Shown: positions 53,431-62,287 of the stretch, in pieces
Position numbering within the stretch: position 1 is the stretch's first letter
How the letters are laid out: each line of letters starts with the position of its first letter
Assembly: GCA_022559845.1 (NCBI GenBank)
Contig: CM040117.1
Coordinates: 10,812,856 to 10,876,855, forward strand
DNA length: 64,000 nt
Direction: 5' to 3'
DNA from: Amorphophallus konjac
Lineage: Eukaryota; Streptophyta; Magnoliopsida; Alismatales; Araceae
Translations under genes and position numbers: made by a program
The notes under the pieces: generated by a model
What the model was told of the DNA's origin: nothing
Database searches by the model: none
Seen by the model: only the letters and a program-made list of their open reading frames with translations

Positions 53431-54300
53431 GAGGGGTTAAACATTTTATATACAAGTGAATCATTTTGTACATATGTTAAACATTTTGAAGTGGAGTAAA
53501 ATATTCTGCTATGTAATGACGCACTGAGCCTCATTTCTTTGTAACACAGACTTTTCAATGTCTTCTTAACAGGGGTTAAACATTTTGCATACAAGTGAAA
53601 CATTTTGTACATAGGTTAAACATTTTGAAGTGGAGTGAAATATTCTGCTCTGTAATGACGCAGCGAGCCTCAGTTCTTTGTAACACAGACTTTTCAATGC
53701 CTTATTAAGAGGGGTTAAATATTTTACATACAAGTGAAATATTTTGTACATACGTAAAATATTTTGAAGTGGAGTGAAATATTCTGCTCAGACTAAGGTC
53801 GATACATGCCCAGACTAAGGTCGATGCACCCAGTGCATAGCTCAGACTAAGGTCGATGCATGCCCAGACTAAGACGTGACGTGAGGGCCAATTAAATATA
53901 AATTTGTGCCTTCTTAACAGGGGTTAAACATTGTGCATACAAGTGAAATATTTTGTACATATGTTAAACATTTTGAAGTGGAGTGAAATATTTTACTCTG
54001 TAATGACACACTGAGCCTCAGTTCTTTGTAACACAGACTTTTCAATGCCTTATTAAGAGGGGTTAAACATTTTGCATACAAGTGAAATATTTTATACATA
54101 GGTTAAATATTTTGAAGTGGAGTGAAATATTCTGCTCTGTAATGACGCACTGAGTCTCAGTTCTTTGTAACATAGACTTTTCAATGCCTTCTTAACAGGG
54201 GTTAAACATTTTACATACAAGTGAAATATTTTGTACATACGTAAAATATTTTGAAGTGGAGTAAAATATTTTGCACTATAATGACGCAAGGAGTCTCAAT
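53430..54300. repeat. 139 bp tandem array
   Basis: ggggttaaa starts recur at 53433, 53572 and 53711, then 53920, 54059 and 54198, always 139 bp apart within each block. Inside each unit TGAAATATTTTG-like motifs repeat. The blocks are separated by an insertion (53788-53880) with four copies of cagactaaggtcgatgca-like text. Similar minus-strand open frames here are products of the repeat, not genes. Confidence 0.9.
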
Positions 54301-54467
54301 TAAGAATCTGATTACACTGATTACACAATTCATTTACAACCAATTAAATATTATGTACATACGTGAAATATGTTTCAGTGTTGTGAAACTGATTACACAA
54401 TTCATTTACAACCAATTACATTTTTAACCATGAGTCCTTTACATCCTTCCAAGCCAACAACAAAACA

Positions 54468-56340
54468 TTACTGATGCGTCACTGTTGATGCCCCACGACA
54501 CCGGCCTTCAAATTTTGCTGTCAGCACTCCTCTCATTTGTTGGACATCTTCTACTATGAAATCCCAGTTCACTAGGCCATCTACTATATGGGACAGGCAC
54601 TCTATGTACTTTAAGCAATACACCCCACAGTCCAGTGAATTGGGTGGCTGAGAAGGAGATTCCTCATCAAAAATCATTTCCCATGACTTCATGAAGGGGA
54701 ATGACTTCCTCCATAGCGCCACCTGCACAGATGCAAGAGTTACAGCTGGTGGACATGTGAATGTGAAAGTTATGCAACTTTAAATTTCAAATAATACATA
54801 TGAGATCTCTTACCCAATTCCTTGCATCAGCATTATATTGAGTATTTCCCTTTATGGGGTTGTACGAAATGAAGGATCGTCTGTTAAAGTTAATAGCAAA
54901 CAAGTGCCAATGGCTTTGGGAATGTAGAATACAAAACAGATAATCCAACTCTTGCATGTCCTCTTTCTTAAGGAATTGAGTCACATAACGCTTCAATAAG
55001 CTTACCTTAGCGAAGAAGTTGACGGACTGAAGCTGAACAAAAGAGGATTGCACCACTGACATGCATAAATATTTCACTGACGCGGATGGGGAGGAAGCAT
55101 GATTTCTGATAAGTAATTCCATACTGCAGTCGAGAACCTACAACATATTATCAATAAATCACTGTGAATGTTGAATCTATGAAGGGGCAAAGGAAACATG
55201 TTATAATATACTTACATGAAAGTCAATCATCTCCCCAGATAACAGTTCATGTAGCTGCAACCTGCTTACTGAACCCCCCATTAGTTTTTCACAACTGAAA
55301 CACTGTTCAAGGATATAAAGATATCAAAAAATTTGGACATCGGTGGGGGGAAAAAGAGATATGTGATTGGATTACTTGTTCATTTCAACCGATAAGAAAT
55401 TATTAATGATGCTCTCATGTGAGTTAGACAGTTTTCCTAACCCGCAATAATCCCTTCGGACTTCAATGTATGCCTGCATTATGTATGAGTGAAACATATT
55501 GCACTGACATTATTTACAATTTATACCGAACGGAAATATATTGCACAGAACATCTCAAAACTATAATAAGGACTAACATATTACAGAGGAGTGAAACATA
55601 TTTCCATCAAAGAACATATTACTTTACAGTGTCAAAGAAAACAGAGTGCACGGAACTGAAACAATTTGCAGCAGAAATATTACATATTGCACATGACTAA
55701 AAGATATGTTCATACAATAAAATCTATTACTCTGAAAATAAACAAAGTGCATAGTACTAACACATAATACTTATTACAATAAATAAAGTTATAGATGTCG
55801 AACAAATTTTACAGGATTTCAAAATATTTTACATTTTTCCTACTTTCAGTAGTAGGACCCCCTGGTGAGACAGGCTAAGACCTTCTTCATCTTTTGAGAC
55901 TCGGGTTGATTTCTTTGCCTTCATCTGGAGCATAACGTACGGGGATTGAACTGGAGTAGAGGGCTGTCGTTTACCGTGACGCTTTACAGCTTTTGAAATG
56001 GAGCTTACCTTGACAGCTGCCTAACCCAAGGCCACAATGGACTCCCATCCTCCCCCCCCTCATCCTCCACCTCAGCCTGCACCGGCTCCTCAGCCTCCTC
56101 CTCCCCCACCTCCTCCTCCCCCACCTCCTCAGCCTCCTTCCTCTCTCCAACATGAGACAATTTTATCTTCAGTTGCTGCACTTCATGGATCAAACCCTGC
56201 ATAGCTTGTGTTTGTGTATCCATTTGTGTTCTGAAGTCAACAACATCTTTCTCCCTCTTCTCCTATGAAACTCGAAGGGCCTCCTTAAGGCCCTTGATCT
56301 CCTCAACCAATGATTCCACTTTCATTTTATCGGAAGATTT
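54468..56340 (-). pseudogene. Ulp1-like cysteine protease (C48) of a MULE
   Basis: Several minus-strand exons. 56340-56000: a coiled coil (QGLIHEVQQLKIKLSHVGER) and an acidic Glu/Val tract. ~55480-55380: AYIEVRRDYCGLGKLS. ~55300-55215: LQLHELLSGEMIDFHV. 55137-54814: ends NADARNW, with the His box SHWHLFAINFNRRSF. 54722-54468: the Cys box NSLDCGVYCLKYIECL. Ulp1 proteases remove SUMO; plant MULEs of the Kaonashi type carry such genes. The Asp expected after the His box appears as Asn (SYNP), and the usual Gln two residues before the Asn is Pro (SQPPNSLDCG), so activity is doubtful. In-frame stops exist in the upstream exons. It faces the FAR1 transposase gene. Confidence 0.75.
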
Positions 56341-56350
56341 TGTAATTGGG

Positions 56351-57840
56351 TGTGGACGCACCAAAATTCACTTATTATGTTCTTCGTTTATTTGATCGGG
56401 TTAATTCGTTTGTTTAGTGCGGGGGCGTGCCAGTCACAAAGTGACGATTTATTTGGGCTTCAAGGAAGCCCATGGTGCGCTCAATCTGACTAATCAGACG
56501 ATTGTGTAGTTCGTGTCAGGATCAAAACTCGTCGCGTCATAAAGGTCACAACATCATTTACATCCCCTCGGAGAGGGGAACACCCTTGATTAATCGCCGG
56601 GAATCAGGGCCTCATGGCCATGAAACTATATCGAGAGAAACAAGCCGATAGCCGTCTCGAATCAGTCAGAAAGTCCGATGTCTAGGGAAGCAAGCATTCG
56701 AAATATGTCGGTCACTCAAGGGACCATTTTGATATTCGGACGTGCATCCGGCTTCAGAAAATCTTGATCGTCACGGGGAAAACCGGAGCATATGTATGCC
56801 AGGGTACGACAAATTTATTGTTCAAGGGGATAAGAGACATTCGGTTGAATCCCGGCTAGGGTGGTTGGGAATCAGTGAGTTTATTGGCCCGGTGCGAGGT
56901 CGAGTCAGGACCATTCCGGGGGTGCCTCCCGCGGTCCAAACGAGGCTTGCGCGGACATCGTTAATATTTTCGGTGCCGAAGGGCAGCCGAAAAGTGCCCC
57001 AGTACTAGATTCCAAAACAAAGACGTGTACAGAGATAGCTGACTATAGGCCTAGGATGTGGGTCAGGCAATGACCATGGTCGGGGTGAGCCCGAGGTCCA
57101 AATGTGACTCACGAAGGTCTTATTGATATTCCCACACGTAGGGTTCGAGGAAGATGAGAGCTGTCTCGTTCTATTCAGATTTTGTTGGTCATTCATGGAC
57201 CACTTTATGTTCGAACAAATATCCATATTGAAGGCACGACGTAAATAGAAATAAACATGTACAAAGGTATGTCTGAGTTTACAGCGATTTTAATGAAAGA
57301 GCGGAAATGAATCTCAATGGGAACGAGTCCGGTTTGACGAATTATCAGCCCAGAGCAACGCCAGATTACGACCATATCGGGATGGTTCCCAAGGTTCACG
57401 TCCAATGCCATGGGGAGTCATTGATTTTCTCTTCACACACAGTCCGGGGAAGTGAAGGTCCCAAGGTATGTGTGCATGTCGGTCACTGGCGGACCATTTC
57501 TTGTTCGAACGGAAGTCTGCGTTTGTAGCGTAAGAGACAGTGACAAACCGTACAAATGTCTGCCGTGAGTACGGCAAATTTGATGCAAGTGCGGGATCAG
57601 ATCCCGATATGTATGTCGGTCACTAACGGACCATTCATTGTTGTGGACACCGAAAATTGCACGCCCTGATGTCCCACTCGGCCCAGTATCAACAGCGGCT
57701 CGAGTGAATAAACCCCGCGAGAGACTGTCGCGAAGCCGCCTCCAGGAGTCACGACAGCAGAGAGAAACCAAGCACAAGGGGCCCCCACAATCTGTGAGCC
57801 TCGGAGAAAGCCAAATAGGCCATAACTCATGTCCATAGCG
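56351..57840 (-). mobile_element. LTR, minus orientation, related to the one ending at 62146
   Basis: Its reverse complement aligns by eye with 61770-62146: the same TATA-side motif, the block with cacaatcgtctga and gagcgcaccatgggc, and the same end gtgcgtccaca. The 3' end (minus sense) is 56351. The U3 part contains four copies of a promoter-like motif. No minus-strand internal domain follows, so it may be a solo LTR or part of a rearranged element. The right border is uncertain. Confidence 0.6.
56703..57645 (-). repeat. Four diverged copies of an LTR promoter-like motif
   Basis: Minus-sense motifs of the form GTYCGAA...TGGTCC...GTGACCGACAT occur near 56703, 57184, 57476 and 57610. The copy at 56703 corresponds to the TATA segment of the plus LTR at 61780. 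Confidence 0.55.
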
Positions 57841-57879
57841 GGCTCAGAACGGGCTCAAAAACACGCCCTGGAGAGCCCT

Positions 57880-58548
57880 CCAGCGGCACGCCCCCTCGGG
57901 GTCCCAGCGGCACGGCCCCAAGGGCCTTCAGCGGCACACCCCATGGTGGGGCCTTCAGCGGCACACCCAGGGAGGCTGTTCAGCGGCACACCCCCCAGGG
58001 GTTCAACGGCACACCCCATGGTGGGGCCTTCAGCGGCACACCCAGAGAGGGGGTTTCAACGGCACAGCCCTCAGGGGCTCCAGCGGCACGCCCGTCAGGA
58101 GTGTTCAGCGGCACACCCCCCCCAGGGGGTTCAGCAGCACACCCCATGGTGGGGCCTTCAGCGGCACACCCAGGGAGGCTGTTCAGCGGCACACCCCCCA
58201 GGGGTTCAACGGCACACCCCATGGTGGGGCCTTCAGCGGCACACCCAGAGAGGGGGTTTCAACGGCACAGCCCTCAGGGGCTCCAGCGGCACGCCCGTCA
58301 GGACGTTCAACGGCACACCCCATGGTGGGGCCTTCAGCGGCACACCCAGGGAGGGGGTTTCAACGGCACAGCCCTCAGGGGCTCCAGCGGCACGCCCGTC
58401 AGGCCGTTCAGCGGCACGCCCCCAGCAGGCCCCAGCGGCACGCCCTTCAGGCCACTCAGCGGCACGCCCTTCAGGGGCTTCAACGGTACGCCGTTTTGGC
58501 TCCCCAGCGGCACGCCTATTCAACTCGCCAGCGGCACAGCGTCAAGCC
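57880..58548. repeat. AGCGGCAC minisatellite, block 1 (~27 units, 203 bp higher-order repeat)
   Basis: Units of 21-27 bp begin CAGCGGCAC or CAACGGCAC and carry self-complementary cores such as CCCCATGGTGGGG or CCCCCAGGGG. A block of about eight units is repeated with a 203 bp period (ccatggtgggg at 57941 and 58144; again at 58017 and 58220). Open frames over it are repetitive in all phases and are not taken as genes. Confidence 0.95.
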
Positions 58549-58737
58549 TTTTCAATGGCTAAACGACATGCTGCCCATGCCCTACGCATCCTTGGCGCGC
58601 AGTGAGCTCTACGAGGTGTCAACCATGGATTGGGCCACGTAGCCTACCCCACTGACAGCCAGGACAGGAGCAGGTCAAACCCATCATCACGGTCGGCTTC
58701 CCGCCTTCGACAGCCGTGCTCGAAGTCCCCGGTGGCT

Positions 58738-58747
58738 GGTGGTATAA
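58738..58747 (+). promoter_or_regulatory. TATA box (GTATAAAAGG)
   Basis: GTATAAAAGG within GCTGGTGGTATAAAAGGCCT, about 190 bp after minisatellite block 1. The purine-rich leader and the AATGAAAA near 59107 are compatible with R and U5 of an LTR. Confidence 0.5.
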
Positions 58748-58759
58748 AAGGCCTCCCGC

Positions 58760-59450
58760 TTCAGCAAAGAAAGAGGATCGGGAGGGGAAAAAGGGGGCGG
58801 CCAGAAGAAGCCCAGAGAAGGACATCCACCGCACAGAGGAAGAAGAGAAGAGAGAAGAGAAGAAGGGGCGCCCCGGCGTGAGCTTCCTCGGGCAACCACT
58901 AGGAAGAAGCAAGAGTAAGAGAGAGAGAGAGAGAGAGCTCGATGTAGTGGGGGAGAGAGTTAGGGGCGGCTAGCTTTCCTCCTACACTCTGTTCCTCCCC
59001 CCCTCTTATTTTTTTTATCTTTCGTTGGGTTTCCCCCTGCCCATAGCCTCGTTTTGGGCATCTTCTTTGTAATGTGTATGTAGGGCCATGCCCTTTTGAT
59101 TCCCATGAATGAAAACCACCCTCCACGGTTTTTTTTCTTCGATTTCGTGGCTTATGCTAGTCTTTGCGGTTTCCAACGGGTTGTCCGTTCCTCCCTCCGT
59201 TCCCCCCTTTCTCCGGTGTTCTTGGGACCTCCATGTTGATATGATTACTCTCCCATGAGCCTTGGTCTAATGGGCCCTTCAATCCCCTACATGGTCTTCC
59301 GTTGTGCTCACTGGCTGAGAGGAGGGGGGGGGGGGGGAGACCCTTACCCTCTCCCCGAACACCCAGTAACCAAGTGGCCTATCTCTAGCCTTAAACTTCC
59401 CCTCCTCTTACCCTGAACGGCCTGCAAGTCTCCCAGCCCATATACTAGCC
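58760..59450. other. Non-coding, possible LTR leader
   Basis: A GA-rich tract at 58850-58940 (including (AG)n), then T/C-rich sequence and a G-run at 59323-59337. No protein recognised. Confidence 0.4.
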
Positions 59451-59454
59451 CTGT

Positions 59455-59670
59455 TTAAGCCTCCAGCGGTGCACATGCCTGGCCATTGACCGACACACCC
59501 TGATTCAGCCCCAACGGCACACTCTTTGTGGCCCTCAGCGGCACACCTGTTTGGGCCCTCAGCGGCACACTTCCATCGGCCCTCAGCGGCACACCCCCAT
59601 TAGCCCTCAGCGGCACACTCACCTTGGCCCCCCAGCGGCACACCCTTCAGTCCCCCAGCAGCCCACTTTT
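59455..59670. repeat. AGCGGCAC minisatellite, block 2
   Basis: About eight units ccctCAGCGGCACACC with 25-28 bp spacing, more diverged than block 1. Confidence 0.9.
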
Positions 59671-59710
59671 TGGCCTCACCCCGAGCCCCTTTCCTTCACG
59701 TTTTCCGAGG

Positions 59711-59718
59711 TTCTATAA
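59711..59718 (+). promoter_or_regulatory. TATA-like box (CTATAAAG)
   Basis: GGTTCTATAAAGGTGTTGC about 40 bp after minisatellite block 2. The match to a plant TATA box is fair. Confidence 0.35.
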
Positions 59719-60083
59719 AGGTGTTGCTCCCCCGGGGGCCCACCTCCAGTTGTCGGGTTCCGCCACTCCATGTGGGCGCGTTCCCTTTATCTCCCTTACG
59801 CCCCGAGACAAGGGGAGATGCTGCCAAATTTTTTGTGAGAGAATAACAAAACATGAAAAGAGGCAAAGGGAAACAATAAACGAATGGAATAATCAATGAA
59901 CTAATCAAGCCACTGGCGGCACCGTAACGAGAACCGAATTAATCGACTACCCGGTAGCCTGAATGTCCGACCCGCAGGAAAAGGCTGAACAGAATAGGGC
60001 AAGGGGAGAAGTTTATGTGAAATTACATAAGAATTAAGACAAGAAGAAAAGAAAAGCCTTAAAGCAAATAACAAAAGAGTAGC

Positions 60084-60200
60084 CCTTCAACGGCACACTC
60101 CTTCCAGCCTCCAACGGCACGCTCCTTCCAGCCTTCAACGGCACACTCTCCCTGGCCCTTTCAGCGGCACACTCCCTCCCTTCGCCGGTACACCCTCAGC
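60084..60200. repeat. AGCGGCAC minisatellite, block 3
   Basis: About five units CTTCAACGGCACACTCC directly before the 22 bp array. Confidence 0.8.
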
Positions 60201-60221
60201 CACCGTCTCAACGGGATCCAA

Positions 60222-60910
60222 TGTATAGACTTTGGGCCAGCCAATGTACAGACTTCCTGTTACAGCGTATAGACTTGGGACTGGCCAATGTATAGACTTC
60301 GGGCTCCAGTGTATAGACTTCGTGCTCCAATGGATAGACTCCGTGATGGCCAGTGTATAGACTTGGGCCAGCCAACGTATAGACTTCACGTTGTAATGTA
60401 TAGACTTTGGGCTTGGCAATGTATAGACTTCGAATTGCAGCCAAAGGAGCAATGTATAGACTTGGTGTTGCAGGGTATAGACTTTAAGCCAGCCAATGCA
60501 CAGACTTCATGTTATAGCGTACAGACTTTGGAACTTGGCAATGTATAGGCTCCGAGCTGCAGTCAAAGGGCCAATGTACAGACTTCACGTCACAACGTAC
60601 AGACTTTGGGCCAGTCAATGTATAGACTTCGTGCTGCAACGTACGGACTTTGTGTGGTAGCGTACAGACTTGGGCCAGCCAACGTATAGACTTCATGATG
60701 GCCAGTGTATAGACTTGGGCCAGCCAACGTATAGACTTCATGATGGCCAGTGTATAGACTTTGGGCCGGCCAACGTATAGACTTCATGATGGCTAGTGTA
60801 CAGACTTCGGGCCAGTTGACGTATAGGCTTCATATCGCAACGTACAAACTTTGCTCCAGTGTATAGACTTTGGGCTTGGCAACGTATGGATTTCGAGCCT
60901 GGAGAACGTA
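60222..60910. repeat. ~22 bp tandem array with GTATAGACTT core (~31 units)
   Basis: The core GTATAGACTT (variants GTACAGACTT, GTATAGGCTC) recurs about 31 times at 20-33 bp spacing, mostly 21-24. Longer units alternate: ...TTGGGCCAGCCAAC and ...TTCATGATGGCCAGT make ~43-45 bp dimers at 60660-60800. All frames on both strands give repetitive peptides, so coding is not supported. It is embedded between two AGCGGCAC blocks. Confidence 0.95.
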
Positions 60911-60949
60911 CAGACCCTATATTTCCCCCCGTCACCAACCCACGCCTTC

Positions 60950-61225
60950 CAGCTTTCAACGACACACCCCTTTTAGTCCCTTAATCCCCCAACGGTACAT
61001 CCCTTAGTCCCAGCGGTACACCCTGATCGCCCAGCGGTGCGTTCCCTCGCCCTCCAGCGGTACACTCCCTTGAGCCCCAGCGGTACGCCCCTTGAGCCTC
61101 CAGCGGTACACCCCTTTCAGCCTCCAGTGGCACGCCCTTGTAGCCCTCAGCGGTACGCCCGTTTTGCAGCACTCAGCGGTGCACTCTTTCGCTCCCCGGC
61201 ACACCCTATTCCCTTCGCCGGCACA
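60950..61225. repeat. AGCGGTAC/AGCGGCAC minisatellite, block 4
   Basis: About eleven units CCAGCGGTACACCC spaced 20-28 bp, mostly with T in place of C in GGTAC. Confidence 0.88.
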
Positions 61226-61369
61226 CCATATGCATACATATATGTACAACCTGATGAGGGCATTAACAATAGTAAACAAATTAATAAAAATTACGCTAAT
61301 TAAAGGACTTCGAATGCGCAATATTAATCATAATAGAAGAGGCGGAAGGGGTAATAAGAAAATAAATAA

Positions 61370-61402
61370 TAAACAAATAATAATAATAATAATAATAATA
61401 AC
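61370..61402. repeat. (AAT)n microsatellite
   Basis: About eleven AAT/ATA triplets in an A-rich interval between minisatellite block 4 and the LTR promoter. Confidence 0.85.
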
Positions 61403-61499
61403 GAATAAAAGAAGAGGAATCATCCGGAACAAACACCTAAAGAAGTAATAAACCGTAGGCCAAAAATCAGAGTACATAATTAAAAGAAATTATCAGATA

Positions 61500-62146
61500 A
61501 AAAATGCTGGACCCCACACTGCAGCCCTCTCTCTCCCCGGGACCCGGGGCAAAAGGAACAACGACATCGCCCCTTCAGGTCAAGCTCGAGTCTTGGGAAT
61601 TACCCCGATATAGCCGAGTTCTGGCCTAATCTCGGGCCGACATCCTAATCGGATCGGATTTGCTTCTCGTTCCGGACGCCCTCCGAGTCATCACTAGAAT
61701 TGCCGGGTGCTCGGCAGACACTCGAACGGATTTGTCTCGGCTTTTCCTGTTGCGTTTCTATCACGGACCCGTGTCCGAATATAAAAAGGTCCACGAGTGA
61801 CCAACATGGCCAGTGGCTCGCATCCTAATGCGTACTTTGGTGTGATTTTCTCCTGTCTCTTTCTCGCACAATTAGTACTATTCTTTTCGGCCGCGGGGCC
61901 CCTAATTTCGGCAATTAATCAAGGGTATTCCCTCGTATGGGGGATGTAAATGACGTCGTGACCTTTATGGCGCGACGGGATTCGGTCCCGACACGAACCA
62001 CACAATCGTCTGACGAAGTCAGTCCGAGCGCACCATGGGCTCTTCAGAGCCCGGGTAAATTGTCACTTCGGTGGCTGGCACGCCCACGCACTCAATAAAC
62101 GAACAAACAAACGAGAGAACGATAAGTGCCGAAAAGTGCGTCCACA
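61500..62146 (+). mobile_element. 3' part of an LTR (promoter, R, U5), plus orientation
   Basis: TATAAAAAGG at 61780, a leader, an AATAAA at 62094 and the end gtgcgtccaca at 62146 give the order expected of an LTR. A PBS-like TGG site follows at once and a gag-like frame starts at 62288, making this the 5' LTR of an element that continues past the window. The upstream limit is not known; the minisatellites at 59.4-61.2 kb may be its U3. Confidence 0.7.
61780..61787 (+). promoter_or_regulatory. LTR TATA box (TATAAAAA)
   Basis: GTCCGAATATAAAAAGGTCC; conserved position in the inverted related LTR at 56.7 kb, though the TATA core is altered there. Confidence 0.6.
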
Positions 62147-62236
62147 ACTCTGGCATGCCCGGTGGGACCTATCCACCCTTCATCTCTTTGCCGAAATTAG
62201 GGGCCCCGCGGCCCCCTTCTTGTTATACTAATTGTG
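61866..62236. repeat. Inverted repeat enclosing the LTR end and PBS
   Basis: 61889-61912 is the exact reverse complement of 62190-62213 (24 bp, GC-rich, centre ggggcccc), and an outer arm GCACAATTAGTA pairs with TACTAATTGTGC near 62225. The 277 bp between holds U5, the LTR end and the PBS-like site. Confidence 0.9.
62147..62168 (+). other. PBS-like site
   Basis: CTCTGGCATGCCCGGTGGGA starts four bases after the LTR end, with the TGG typical of a site complementary to a tRNA CCA end. I cannot name the tRNA. Confidence 0.4.
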
Positions 62237-62287
62237 CCATTTTTTTTTAAATATGCAGAAATTAAACAAAGAAGAGAAAGCAACATC

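Noticed and set aside
53427..54289. Series of ~61-65-codon minus-strand frames with similar peptides
   Set aside because: They are products of the 139 bp tandem repeat, not independent genes.
57880..58548. Long repetitive open frames on both strands over the AGCGGCAC array
   Set aside because: Several phases on both strands stay open because the unit lacks stop codons; peptides are simple repeats with no domain and the spacing is not frame-constant.
60222..60910. CRISPR-like or peptide-coding array
   Set aside because: Plant nuclear context, spacers are themselves repeated, unit length varies and frames are not kept. It is a minisatellite.
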